Origin: Natranaerobius thermophilus JW/NM-WN-LF
GTDB taxonomy: Bacteria > Bacillota > Natranaerobiia > Natranaerobiales > Natranaerobiaceae
Reading direction: 5' to 3'
NCBI RefSeq assembly: GCF_000020005.1
Contig: NC_010718.1
Span: 315,001-379,000 of the forward strand
Length of the DNA: 64,000 nucleotides
Positions 42,557 through 51,397 of the stretch are shown piece after piece (the first letter of the stretch is position 1; each line of letters starts with the position of its first letter). The notes under the pieces are model-generated. The model was not told the origin of the DNA. It saw only the letters and a program-made list of their open reading frames with translations, and did not search any database. The translations under genes were made by a program, and so were the position numbers.

Positions 42557-42929
42557 AAGGTGCAGAGGAAAAGAATGTAAAATTAAATTTGATTTGATAA
42601 TTACTATTGTAAACAAAGGACGATCTAGATTAGTAGTAGAAGCGGCAAAAAATGCTGGAGCTGAAGGGGGTACAGTTCTAGGAGGACGAGGCACGGGAGT
42701 ACGAGAAAAAGCTAAATTACTTGGGATAACTATAGAGCCAGAAAAAGAAATAATACTCACGTTAGTACCACGAGAAGATGCTGAAGATATACTAGATGCT
42801 ATTATTAAGGAAGCTGAACTTAACAAGCCAGGTAAGGGAATTTCTTTTATTTTAGAAGTCAAAAGAGTTGCAGGAATCACCCATTTACTCGATGATGAAT
42901 TAAGGGATAAATTAGAAGATAATCTATAA
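42549..42929 (+). CDS. PII-like regulator, second copy
   Basis: A 126-residue paralogue of the preceding protein. It matches across the length: LIITIVNKGRSRLVVEAAKN, then AGAEGGTVLGGRGTGV, and GKGISFILEVKRVAGITHLL. It starts with a cysteine pair (RCRGKEC) absent from the first copy. Two PII-like proteins mirror the two DUF1538 proteins. The start overlaps the previous stop by eight bases and follows AAAGGAGG. Confidence 0.82.
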   Translation: MTERCRGKECKIKFDLIITIVNKGRSRLVVEAAKNAGAEGGTVLGGRGTGVREKAKLLGITIEPEKEIILTLVPREDAEDILDAIIKEAELNKPGKGISFILEVKRVAGITHLLDDELRDKLEDNL

Positions 42930-42991
42930 ATATATTTATAGATTATCTTTGATCACTGAACAATCTGCACTTTATGAAGGTATTCGAAGAA

Positions 42992-43015
42992 AACACCGCC
43001 TTTTTCGGCGGTGTT
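42992..43015. terminator. Terminator (copy 1 of a duplicated terminator)
   Basis: AACACCGCC (42992-43000) pairs with GGCGGTGTT (43007-43015). The same hairpin and flank recur at 49,307. It lies between convergent genes. Confidence 0.88.
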
Positions 43016-43049
43016 AATCATTTTCATTAAAGTCACTGTTTTCATGATC
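43014..43049 (-). pseudogene. Tail fragment of a polysaccharide deacetylase gene
   Basis: The minus strand reads DHENSDFNEND and stop directly before the terminator, nearly the same as the end of the deacetylase remnant at 49,329 (DLENSDLDEND and stop). Terminator and last codons seem to have been copied together. The remainder of the gene is absent here. Confidence 0.6.
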
Positions 43050-43065
43050 GGTTGTGTTGCCTTTT

Positions 43066-43842
43066 CTACTGAATGTTTTTATATCTTTCTATATTATCAC
43101 TTAAGAACTCATAAGCATTATTTATTTTTTTAAAAGTTTTTGTTGCTTCAGGAGAGTCATTGATATCTGGGTGATATTTTTTAGCCATCTTCCTAAATGC
43201 TTTTCTTATTTCATCTTTATCTGCATTGTAATCTACATTTAGTATGTCACAACTTTCTTCATACTTTTGTTTTAAATTAACATTTGGATTCGTATGGGTA
43301 TTATGATTACCGTGCCAATTGTATTGACCATAGTGGCCTTGTCCATAACCTGATTGTTGTTGCCATCTTCTAAATGTTTCTTCCCACTGTTTTTGTTGTT
43401 GGTACTGTCTTTCTCTTCGTTCTCTTTCTTTTCTTTCATATTCAAATCTTTTATACTCTTCACCGTATTTTAAAAATGAATTAAATCGTCGTTCTTTACC
43501 ATCTATAAGAAAATTAGCATAGTCAAATAAATATTCGGTAATCATATACTTTAAATATTTACTATAAGCTGTAAGGATAGTTCCTAATAACGGATATATG
43601 AGTAGAAATATCACCGTTATTAGTAGTCGTGGGTTTGTTAATAGAGTTAAGGTGACTGGACCTATTAATATAAGTAATAGAAAACAGCCTCCAACCATCA
43701 CTAAACCAAAAAATAAGCTCATAATACTTTTGACAAGTGATACACTTGCTTCTAAAAAAATTATAATCAAATCAAAAAACTTATATATTGTTAGAGAAGT
43801 TACATATATAAGTTTACCGATACCTTGTTTTAATATGTTCAT
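43066..43842 (-). CDS. Membrane protein with C-terminal J domain
   Basis: A 258-residue protein. Three hydrophobic segments lie between residues 25 and 105, then a charged, glutamine- and arginine-rich stretch ([20 protein letters not shown]), a glycine/histidine/asparagine linker and a C-terminal J domain (190-255). The J domain keeps the HPD motif in [12 protein letters not shown], so it should stimulate an Hsp70 ATPase. DnaJ proper has the J domain at the N-terminus and no membrane part. This is probably a membrane-tethered co-chaperone; its client is unknown. Confidence 0.82.
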   Translation of the reverse strand: MNILKQGIGKLIYVTSLTIYKFFDLIIIFLEASVSLVKSIMSLFFGLVMVGGCFLLLILIGPVTLTLLTNPRLLITVIFLLIYPLLGTILTAYSKYLKYMITEYLFDYANFLIDGKERRFNSFLKYGEEYKRFEYERKERERRERQYQQQKQWEETFRRWQQQSGYGQGHYGQYNWHGNHNTHTNPNVNLKQKYEESCDILNVDYNADKDEIRKAFRKMAKKYHPDINDSPEATKTFKKINNAYEFLSDNIERYKNIQ

Positions 43843-44029
43843 TTAAATTAAAGCACCTCTTTATATGGCAGAAATGGAGTGCTACTCTATTTCTACACTG
43901 AATTATAAATATCTACTAACTGACAGTTATTGTATCACTTATAGAACGTAGTCGACAAAAAATTTTATTAAACATTATTTTGAACCTAATGTATAATGCT
44001 TGACAATAAAATAGCTAGTGGTGTAAACT

Positions 44030-44074
44030 AATATCAGTGGTTGAAAATGATTCTCATTTTCAACCACTGATATT
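44030..44074. promoter_or_regulatory. Long perfect palindrome with Fur-box-like core
   Basis: A 21-base arm (44030-44050) pairs perfectly with 44054-44074 around TTC. The central GAAAATGATTCTCATTTTC matches the classical 19-bp Fur box at 15 of 19 positions. It lies between divergent genes, 73 bp before the DUF2325 gene, so it is probably an operator rather than a terminator. Confidence 0.65.
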
Positions 44075-44146
44075 TTACTTTTAATCTAGAATGTTTCTCA
44101 ATGGGTAGTCTTAAATTGATCACAAGCATACGGGAGGGCTAAACAT

Positions 44147-44443
44147 ATGACGGTTCTAATTGTAGGTGGTGACAAAGTAGACAAGATTAAGGAATATTTA
44201 GAACAAGAAGTTGGTGCGACTCGAGTAAAACATGTAACAGGCAGAAAAGAACGTTCCATGGAACTACCCTCTGAATTAGATTTAGTATTAACGGACTTCA
44301 TTAACCATAACCTTTGTAAGAATATTAAATGTCAAGCCAAAGAAAAGTGTGTAAGCACTTTATTTTCTAAAAGATCCCTAGCTTGTATAACAAAATCAAT
44401 TTACTGTTGGAAAGGAGGAGGTTGTAAAGGATTACATAGTTAA
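44147..44443 (+). CDS. DUF2325 protein, cysteine-rich
   Basis: A 98-residue protein with the DUF2325 pattern: TVLIVGGDKVDKIKEYLEQE, the HVTGRKERSMELPS segment and DLVLTDFINHNL. The C-terminal half has seven cysteines (CKNIKC, KEKC, LAC, YC, GGGC), more than usual, suggesting metal binding. I recall DUF2325 proteins lying near ferrous iron transport genes in Firmicutes. The Fur-box-like palindrome upstream fits a role in iron or redox response. No biochemical function is established. Confidence 0.75.
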   Translation: MTVLIVGGDKVDKIKEYLEQEVGATRVKHVTGRKERSMELPSELDLVLTDFINHNLCKNIKCQAKEKCVSTLFSKRSLACITKSIYCWKGGGCKGLHS

Positions 44444-44477
44444 GCCGTAGTCATGCCAAATGACCATTTAATGATTT

Positions 44478-45359
44478 TTAGTTTTCAGTGGTCTGTTTCA
44501 CACTGAATAAAGTGGTGGTAACCAGAATAAGGGCCATTCCCAACAATTGCATGAAGGTCAAAGAATCTCCAATCAAAAAAACACCGAATAATGAAGCGGT
44601 TACTGGCTCTACCATGGCCACCATGGAAGCGTTAGTCGGGGTGGTTCTTCGGATGCCTATTACATAAAGTATAAATGAAATTCCGGCCCCCATGATTCCT
44701 AGTAAAATAAACCACCCTATGTCCCTTGAAGTCAACACCTGAACTGCCTGTCCCTTATCCATAATCATAAAAAGAATCAGGCAAAAAGAAAAGAAGGCGG
44801 TTGTTAAGCTTGCTTGGGGTTTTCCTACAGATGAAGCATTCTTAAAACCGAATATAAACAAAGTATAAGATAGACCGGCAGCAATTCCAGCGGCTGTTCC
44901 CAAAAAACTAAAACTTGATGAAATTGATCCAATATTGTAGGCACCGGTAAGCAGGATAATCCCCATAAGAACAACAAAAATACTTCCCCATTTAAACCAA
45001 GTCGAAGGTTCTAATCGTAACAAAATGGAAATTAATAAAACGAAGACTGGGGCAGTATACATTAACGTTACAGCCACCGCAACGCTTGAAAGTTCAATAC
45101 TTAAAAAATAAAATGTGAAGTTTCCAGCAACACCTACCCCTGCCAAAACAGACCATATGTGAAAATGAGTAGATGAAATCCAATTTTGTCCGGAGCGAAG
45201 AAGAAACCAGGCGAAAAAACAGACCAAACCCACAGCACCTCGGTAGAAGGAAATTACAATTGGATCCCAACCTTTATTCATTAATATATCTCCTATTCCA
45301 CCGCTGAGCCCCCAGCATATGGCGGCTAGCATAATGAATCCTACCCCTTTAAGTCTCAT
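44478..45359 (-). CDS. EamA/DMT-family transporter
   Basis: A ten-helix exporter of the drug/metabolite transporter superfamily, 293 residues. It has two EamA repeats: the first begins GFIMLAAICWGLSGGIGDIL and the second FLGTAAGIAAGLSYTLFIFG. The pattern EPVTASLFGVFLIGDSLT near the end is typical. Substrates in the family include amino acids and other metabolites; none can be named. ATG 45359 lies seven bases after AGGAGG. The frame is open another 15 codons without support. Confidence 0.88.
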   Translation of the reverse strand: MRLKGVGFIMLAAICWGLSGGIGDILMNKGWDPIVISFYRGAVGLVCFFAWFLLRSGQNWISSTHFHIWSVLAGVGVAGNFTFYFLSIELSSVAVAVTLMYTAPVFVLLISILLRLEPSTWFKWGSIFVVLMGIILLTGAYNIGSISSSFSFLGTAAGIAAGLSYTLFIFGFKNASSVGKPQASLTTAFFSFCLILFMIMDKGQAVQVLTSRDIGWFILLGIMGAGISFILYVIGIRRTTPTNASMVAMVEPVTASLFGVFLIGDSLTFMQLLGMALILVTTTLFSVKQTTEN

Positions 45360-45420
45360 AGTGTACCTCCTAGATAAACGATTTAAATAGAATTTATTAA
45401 TCATGATTGTTTATGGAAAT

Positions 45421-45447
45421 AAAAAGCCCCAATTAAGCTGGGGGAAA
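45421..45447 (-). terminator. Terminator of the second EamA gene
   Basis: On the minus strand CCCCCAGCTTAATTGGGGC with a five-base stem runs into TTTTTA. It ends the EamA gene at 45,510. Confidence 0.7.
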
Positions 45448-45509
45448 AACGCTACCAAGTCCCTATTATTTTATTATTGATTACATATGATCTAATATAT
45501 TCGTGGGTA

Positions 45510-46439
45510 CTACCGAGTAGGTTTAGAGACCAGTTCTTTTAAAGAACTAGTTGAACTGGTTCTAGTAACGATAACACCTATAATTACCATAAAAATACCT
45601 ATCACTCTTAAAGGTGTAAATTCCTCTCCTAGTACTAAATAAGCTAAGATGGTAGCTGAAATCACTTCTGCAGTTGAAATGATACTTGCTTTACTTGATT
45701 CTATTTTATCAAGTCCGTTAGTGTAAAAAATGAAGGCTAATACAGTTGGTATTAGACCAAGTCCTAATATACTTAACCATAATGTAGTATCAAAATCACT
45801 TAGATACCCACCAACCGGTGGGTAAAAGACACTCAAGGTTATAGCACCAAAAAATAGTGAATAAGTAGTAACAGTTAAAGAAGAGTAATCACTTAGGGCT
45901 ATTTTACCCATCACAGTATATGAAGCAAAGGATAGACCTGTCATTAAACCAAAAGCTATGCCCAAGGGAGTTATGTCATATTGATCTATATTAAATCCAC
46001 CAACTGTTAGAAAACATCCTATTATAGAAAAAGTGAGTCCCAAGATCTTTTCTTTAGTTAGTTTTTCATCTAAAAAACATCTTGAATATAGGCAGACGAA
46101 AATAGGTGCTGTGAACGATAAAATAACTGCACCGGTAGTTCCGATATATCTAATTGCATTGAAATAGCTATAGGCATAGATCACTTGAGTTATTAAGCCA
46201 AACATAATAAAAAAGGGTATGTGAGAGAACTTGATTTTTAATAAACCTGGTTTAGTGATAAATAGATAAACAATCAAGGTGGAAGCGGCTATACTAGTCT
46301 GGGCACTGACAATTTGCATTGTATCCAGATTAGTTTCAAAGATGGGATTTCCGATAGTGCCTGTGGTTCCCCACATTGAAGCACCTAAAAAAACCAGTAC
46401 ATAACCAATTTTATCCGATGTTAATTCAATAGGTCTCAC
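45510..46439 (-). CDS. EamA/DMT-family transporter, second
   Basis: A 309-residue ten-helix DMT exporter. First repeat: YVLVFLGASMWGTTGTIGNP; second repeat: PLGIAFGLMTGLSFASYTVM; conserved STAEVISATILAYLVLGEEF near the end. It is not a close duplicate of the first EamA protein. GTG 46439 follows GGGAGTGGA. It lies 150 bp before the other and has its own terminator, so the two are separate transcripts. Confidence 0.87.
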   Translation of the reverse strand: MRPIELTSDKIGYVLVFLGASMWGTTGTIGNPIFETNLDTMQIVSAQTSIAASTLIVYLFITKPGLLKIKFSHIPFFIMFGLITQVIYAYSYFNAIRYIGTTGAVILSFTAPIFVCLYSRCFLDEKLTKEKILGLTFSIIGCFLTVGGFNIDQYDITPLGIAFGLMTGLSFASYTVMGKIALSDYSSLTVTTYSLFFGAITLSVFYPPVGGYLSDFDTTLWLSILGLGLIPTVLAFIFYTNGLDKIESSKASIISTAEVISATILAYLVLGEEFTPLRVIGIFMVIIGVIVTRTSSTSSLKELVSKPTR

Positions 46440-46641
46440 TCTCCACTCCCTTGTAATCTATAAGATTATTGAAATGAGTAAATCTATGATATTAGTGATA
46501 TTATAGATTAGTAACAATTCTAGTGATAGGACTAATTTTTGTCAAGTTAATAAAAATTCATTTTCCACAGCAAAAATATCTTTTCTATGAAGACAGTCAT
46601 CCTATCAAGTGTTTCACTAACCTTGCTTACAGCGCTATAAA

Positions 46642-46669
46642 TAAAAAAAGACACCGTTGCGATGTCTTA
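46642..46669 (-). terminator. Minus-strand terminator after a small transcript
   Basis: On the minus strand AAGACATCG pairs with CGGTGTCTT (one T-G pair), then seven T residues. On the plus strand the same position is a C-A mismatch, so the structure is selected for minus-strand transcription. It lies 29 bp after the small frame at 46,698. Confidence 0.7.
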
Positions 46670-46697
46670 AATACTTTATGAATGTTACATTATCTGC

Positions 46698-46757
46698 TTA
46701 TATTCTAAGACTAATACCCCGAAAACTGGCGTCTACGTTTAATTTCAGCGGTGACAT
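46698..46757 (-). CDS. Candidate 19-residue small protein
   Basis: ATG 46757 opens MSPLKLNVDASFRGISLRI and stops. AGGAGGT lies three bases upstream, rather close but strong. A minus-strand terminator follows. TTGTAA and a TAAT-rich -10-like stretch lie upstream. No homologue is known to me. It may be a small peptide or just the leader of a small RNA. Confidence 0.4.
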   Translation of the reverse strand: MSPLKLNVDASFRGISLRI

Positions 46758-46952
46758 ACCACCTCCTGTAAAACATTATTTTTAATGCTAATTTCTTACA
46801 ATAACCGGGTGATTAAATATGATGATCGGATTTTAAATAGAAAATTATGGTTATACAAACGAATGTGGAGGTGGATAATTCAATATACAGAATACTATTA
46901 AAAACATTATATAATGGTACCTAATTCTATTGTAGAAGGGGGATATGATTAT

Positions 46953-47675
46953 ATGTTAAAGTTGGATATAAGCAACATAGAAAAAAAGTTTGAATCAGTT
47001 CAAGCTATATCAGAGTTTTCCACTACAATTCATGGAGGACAGATAGTAGGGTTAGTGGGTCCAAATGGGGCAGGAAAAAGCACATTACTTAAAATTATTG
47101 CCGGTTTCTTAGAAGTTACCCAAGGATCAGTTAATATATATAAAGCAGACGATCCCTATAGTAAAAGTTCTGTGTCTTATATGCCTGAACGCCCTGACTT
47201 ATTTCCAGTACTTAATGTATGGGAACATTTTAAGTTTATGGGAATTGCTTATAATATTTCTGACTGGGAAATTAGAGCAAAATCCTTAATTGAAAGGTTT
47301 AGTTTATATGATAAGGAAACAGCTTTTGCTGGCGAATTATCAAAAGGAATGAAGCAAAAGTTAATGTTATCCTTATCCCTATTGCGTGAGCCTGAAATTA
47401 TTTTATTAGATGAGCCTTTTTCAGGACTTGATCCACATTCTACATATCAACTAAGAGAATTAATTTCACAACTGAAATCAGACAATAGAATTATTTTTGT
47501 TTCAAGTCATAGTTTAAATGATTTATATAGGTTATCTGATAAAATTTTAATAATTAATCGTGGACAATTAATTAGAGATCAAAGTAAGGAAAGCATAATG
47601 GCTGAACTTAAAAAGAAAGATTATTTATCAATCGAGGATCTCTTCTTGGAGGTAACTGATTATGAGTGCCGTTAA
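46953..47675 (+). CDS. ABC exporter ATP-binding protein
   Basis: ATPase of 240 residues in an ABC-2 type exporter. Walker A is GPNGAGKSTLL, the signature LSKGMKQKLML and Walker B IILLDEPFSGLDP, with the H-loop in VSSHSLNDL. ATG 46953 is ten bases after a GGGGG site. It overlaps its permease by 14 bases. The group includes bacitracin- and lantibiotic-type exporters, but the cargo is unknown. Confidence 0.9.
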   Translation: MLKLDISNIEKKFESVQAISEFSTTIHGGQIVGLVGPNGAGKSTLLKIIAGFLEVTQGSVNIYKADDPYSKSSVSYMPERPDLFPVLNVWEHFKFMGIAYNISDWEIRAKSLIERFSLYDKETAFAGELSKGMKQKLMLSLSLLREPEIILLDEPFSGLDPHSTYQLRELISQLKSDNRIIFVSSHSLNDLYRLSDKILIINRGQLIRDQSKESIMAELKKKDYLSIEDLFLEVTDYECR

Positions 47676-49212
47676 AGCGTTACTATATTTGGAAAAAAGA
47701 AGTATAATTAATCGTATTAAAGAAGCTAAAAAATTTAAACTTCAAGTATTAGGAATGCTGTTGTTTGGAATAGCTGTTATTTTTTCTTTTGTTAGTTCAA
47801 ACTATTCGCATTCTACTGATATTTCTGAATGGTTTGTGATTTATAGCGAGGAACTAATATATTTGTTAATTATAATAACTATTGGACTAAATATCGCTAT
47901 TGGAAGTAAGCGAATTCCGTTACAGGTCCCGTATGCTAGCAATCAATTGATTTTTGAAATCACCTCTTCTACCAAAATTATTATTGGATACTTTTTTGGA
48001 AAGCAGTTATTGTTTAATGTTATAACAACACTTGTCGCTACATATGCTCTGATTATTTTTTTAACGGATGGAATTTTAACTACTGGGATGGTAATAACAT
48101 GGCTTGGGCTGTTACTATTAAATATTTGGAGCCAAAGTCTTGCTTTACTAACCTATGGAATCAAAAAAAGGTTTAATATTAACATAGAACTGATTTTTAT
48201 AATAATTGGAGTTTCTATAGGTTCCTATGTTTTAACTAAACTTATTATAGATGGTCCTACTAGTTTGATTGAAACATGGGGAGAACTAATCAATAATTTT
48301 CTTTGGCCTTTGGAATGGCTATTCAACTTGATAAGTTTTGGTTTCTTCACAAGACTAGACTTACCTTATATTGATATACTTCTAGGCATCATTCTCATAG
48401 GTTTGACAATTGTACTTGCTTTTAAATGTTTACCAAATTCTAGGGAACCTATTATAACAGCAATGTTATCTTCTCAACGTATTTCAGAATCTACCAATGA
48501 TGAAATGGATATTCAGGAGGCTTTGATGACTATATCACGACCGAATCCAGGACAGTTGATTTCCAGGTTAAATATTGGAACTGGTTTTTTAAGTGCTATT
48601 GTCTGGAAAGATTTAATATATTGGGAGCGGTTAAAACTAAATGAACTGAAATTAGTTTTAATTGCTGTGACTGTTGTTAGTGGTGGATTAGGGTGGATCG
48701 TAGCTTATTTTAATCTATCTATGTGGCTAATATTATTACCTATCATTTATAGTAGTTGGAATGGAGGAAAGGCTGCTATAGAATTGAAGCGCTTATTAAT
48801 TTACCAACTACCGACAAAAGGATGGAAGAAAATTCTATCAGTAAGTATTTTCCCTATTATTGAAAACATATTAAATCACATAATAGCGATAATTGTTTTC
48901 GGGACTTTTGTGTTTTTGGGATCAGGGAACTTAGAGTTTCAAAAATTGTTCAGCATTTTAATAGTGGGGATTGGTATGAACATTTTACTGACAATTCTTG
49001 GGTTAATTGTTAACTTAGCTACTATTGACTTAATTGGTTTTTATAGAAAAATCATTCAATTACTAATTATGGCTTTACACTTCACAACCATTATTGCAAT
49101 AGCTAATTTAGTATTATGGAATCCTTTAGTGATTAATTTGTTGATCGGTTTAATATTACTTTATTCTTTTGTTTTTCTTATATTCACTAGTAAGTGGTGT
49201 TTAAAACTGTAA
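47662..49212 (+). CDS. ABC exporter permease
   Basis: A 516-residue membrane protein with about twelve helices. The large central loop (EPIITAMLSSQRISESTNDE) separates two halves. It is encoded with the preceding ATPase, overlapping it, and follows GGAGG. It lacks clear similarity to the fused tetronasin-type permease at 24,199. No substrate can be assigned. Confidence 0.83.
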   Translation: MSAVKALLYLEKRSIINRIKEAKKFKLQVLGMLLFGIAVIFSFVSSNYSHSTDISEWFVIYSEELIYLLIIITIGLNIAIGSKRIPLQVPYASNQLIFEITSSTKIIIGYFFGKQLLFNVITTLVATYALIIFLTDGILTTGMVITWLGLLLLNIWSQSLALLTYGIKKRFNINIELIFIIIGVSIGSYVLTKLIIDGPTSLIETWGELINNFLWPLEWLFNLISFGFFTRLDLPYIDILLGIILIGLTIVLAFKCLPNSREPIITAMLSSQRISESTNDEMDIQEALMTISRPNPGQLISRLNIGTGFLSAIVWKDLIYWERLKLNELKLVLIAVTVVSGGLGWIVAYFNLSMWLILLPIIYSSWNGGKAAIELKRLLIYQLPTKGWKKILSVSIFPIIENILNHIIAIIVFGTFVFLGSGNLEFQKLFSILIVGIGMNILLTILGLIVNLATIDLIGFYRKIIQLLIMALHFTTIIAIANLVLWNPLVINLLIGLILLYSFVFLIFTSKWCLKL

Positions 49213-49306
49213 ATAATTAAAACTAGAAATTAATAAGATATATACTATAAACTCTAACTACAAATATTTACTAACATTATAACTATATTAAAAAAGGATC
49301 AAGAAA

Positions 49307-49330
49307 AACACCGCCATTTTAGGCGGTGTT
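49307..49330. terminator. Terminator (copy 2 of a duplicated terminator)
   Basis: AACACCGCC (49307-49315) pairs with GGCGGTGTT (49322-49330). It sits between the ABC permease and the convergent deacetylase remnant. The flank matches that at 42,992. Confidence 0.88.
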
Positions 49331-49973
49331 AATCATTTTCATCCAAGTCACTGTTTTCTAGATCAATAGAAGTTGATTCATGCTTTTGAACTCCCGTATT
49401 GGTATCAATCTCATAATTATCCTTATAAATCAACTCCGAAATTGGAACTATTTCATATCCTTCTTCTTCGCCTTCCCCGATTAACTGTTCCAAGATTGTG
49501 TCCAGGGCTTCGGGTGTGTAAGTAGCATTATTGTGGAATAGGATTATATCTCCGGCTCCCACATCATCCATAACTTTCTTTTCGATATAATCGGCATCTG
49601 GTGCCTGCCAATCCATCGAATCAAGACTCCATTGAATAGGATAATAGTTCATTTCTTCTAGTGTATCAATTAAAAGATTATTGTAATCGCCAAAAGGTGC
49701 CCTGAACAGTTCTGGCTCATGACCTGTGAGATCTACTATTTGATGATGAACCCTTTCCACTTCGTGTTCTATCTGTTCCTTTTCCAGGTTAGTCATATGA
49801 GGATGAGTTAAGCTGTGATTTTCTAATTCGTGGCCCCTTTCTACAATTTCTTTTCCCATCTCGGGGTAATTCTCTAACCAGAATCCTGTTACAAAGAAAG
49901 TTGTAGTGATATTATAATCATCTAAAATGTCCAGTATGTCATGTGTTCTTTCTGCACCCCAGGCTGCATGAAC
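49329..49973 (-). pseudogene. Polysaccharide deacetylase lacking its N-terminus
   Basis: The frame encodes most of a NodB-type deacetylase: AAWGAERTHDILDILDDYNI, TTFFVTGFW, the zinc-binding HSLTHPH, RAPFGDYN and DIILFHNNATYTPEALD. ATG 49859 is internal; homology continues upstream to about 49973 and then stops at a point where the signal peptide and the catalytic TFD motif should be. An in-frame TAA lies shortly beyond. The gene is therefore 5'-truncated. The group resembles sporulation-type deacetylases. A shortened protein from ATG 49859 could be made but would lack a catalytic residue. Confidence 0.8.
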
Positions 49974-50110
49974 TTTATTACACAGTAATAGTAAAAGTTA
50001 ATGAAGAATAGTTGAATGTAATTAACACAGTGCCCACAAGAAATTTTCTGGAAAATCTTAAAGAGATATTGTTTTAAATTATTTTTTTATTTGCTATGTT
50101 ACAGAATAAA

Positions 50111-50141
50111 AACAGCCAGCGGTAAAGTACCGAAGGCTGTT
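50111..50141 (-). terminator. Terminator of duplicated cassette copy 1
   Basis: AACAGCC (50111-50117) pairs with GGCTGTT (50135-50141), with an inner CGGTA/TACCG stem. On the minus strand T residues follow. A matching structure lies at 55,808. Confidence 0.8.
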
Positions 50142-50185
50142 AATAATTATAATAAACATATAGCTTTTTCGTCTGTTTTAGGAGA

Positions 50186-51397
50186 TTAATAAAAAAACAT
50201 TTCATTTAAAACATCGGGATCGTCTATTTCAATATAAGAAGGTGTTATATCTTCGTATACGTGATATAACACGTGAGGACGTTGTTCGTGCCATCTAAAT
50301 GGCTTAATTGCATGATAATGATTTGGGCTACTATTATTCATATAACGAGGTGTTCTTCTTAATTTAGGAATTATTTCTTCATAACCGATTTGTTCCATTT
50401 TTTCATAGGGGAAATAGTACTCAATTGTTCTTTTGCAATCAACTTTTTCCGTTGATAAATGTTCATTGTCTATAATTTCTAAGTGTGATATTTTATTGAA
50501 TTTATGAGCATAAAGTGATATGTCCCAAAATCCAACATCATTTTCTTCTATTATTTTTTCTTGTTCTTCATTACTTTTGGATTCTAGATATACATGAACA
50601 GGTACTTTATATGGTCTTTCATCTGCAGGTACATCAAACTTATTATCTTCATCAGAAGTTTTAATAATTATATATCCTGCTATTGTTTTAAGAGACATAG
50701 TATTATCCTTACTTATAAAATTCATTAAATCAGGAGTGGTCATAAAATTAACTTGTGATTTTTCATCTGAAAAATGTTCTTTTAATTTCCAAGTTATTGT
50801 TGAACTATCACCTAATAGTTCAAATGACCTTGAACGAAAATCAAAAATTGAACTATTTTTTAGATATTCTTTAGTTTTAGTGATTTCTTCTACGTATTGC
50901 TTATTTTCCTCACGTTTTATTTTATCCGCATCGAATTCATCAGGTAAATAATTTCTAAAATGTTGATATTCTTCATAATCAATTCCAGGTGTTACTGTAT
51001 CATACTTGGTTTGAGGTAGGCGTAACTCTAGGTCTAATAAATCCATTATAAATAAGTTCTTTTTTATTTCTTCTTCATTAGGAGCATATTTAGCACCATA
51101 ATCATGAGCTTTTAGATGATAATTTATCCAATACTCTCTATTATTGTGAATATTATCATTAAATTCAATACTTGTATCAAGTCCTTTGTATTCATCTTTT
51201 GTTGCTAATTCTAGCACGTCATAATCACTATATTTTTCTGCTTTTTCTTCTGCAATCTTATTAATTTCTTTGATTGTTAGATAATCATCATCACTGTCAG
51301 CTTCGCTAGTTTCTTCGATGGGTATAACAAGTCCAGTAATCAGTAGTAATAAAATAAAACCTAAAAGAATCAAAGGTTTTTTATACATGTCGTACAT
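50186..51397 (-). CDS. Exported protein of a duplicated family, copy 1
   Basis: A 403-residue protein with an N-terminal anchor (KKPLILLGFILLLLITGLVI) and a long acidic, hydrophilic outer part. No domain is recognised. Shared segments with copy 2 at 55,877 include KNLFIMDLL, PGIDYEE, DFNFMTTPDL-like FMTTPDLMNFI, IIIKTSDEDNKFDVPADE, RWHEQ and the tail FFY. The anchor and upstream region are almost the same in both, but the rest has diverged to roughly 40-45% identity by eye. GGAGG is seven bases before ATG. It is a lineage-specific protein, possibly at the cell surface. Confidence 0.75.
   Translation of the reverse strand: MYDMYKKPLILLGFILLLLITGLVIPIEETSEADSDDDYLTIKEINKIAEEKAEKYSDYDVLELATKDEYKGLDTSIEFNDNIHNNREYWINYHLKAHDYGAKYAPNEEEIKKNLFIMDLLDLELRLPQTKYDTVTPGIDYEEYQHFRNYLPDEFDADKIKREENKQYVEEITKTKEYLKNSSIFDFRSRSFELLGDSSTITWKLKEHFSDEKSQVNFMTTPDLMNFISKDNTMSLKTIAGYIIIKTSDEDNKFDVPADERPYKVPVHVYLESKSNEEQEKIIEENDVGFWDISLYAHKFNKISHLEIIDNEHLSTEKVDCKRTIEYYFPYEKMEQIGYEEIIPKLRRTPRYMNNSSPNHYHAIKPFRWHEQRPHVLYHVYEDITPSYIEIDDPDVLNEMFFY

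Noticed and set aside
44030-44074. The long palindrome read as an intrinsic terminator
   Set aside because: It lies between two divergent gene starts and the T-tract is short, so an operator is the better reading.
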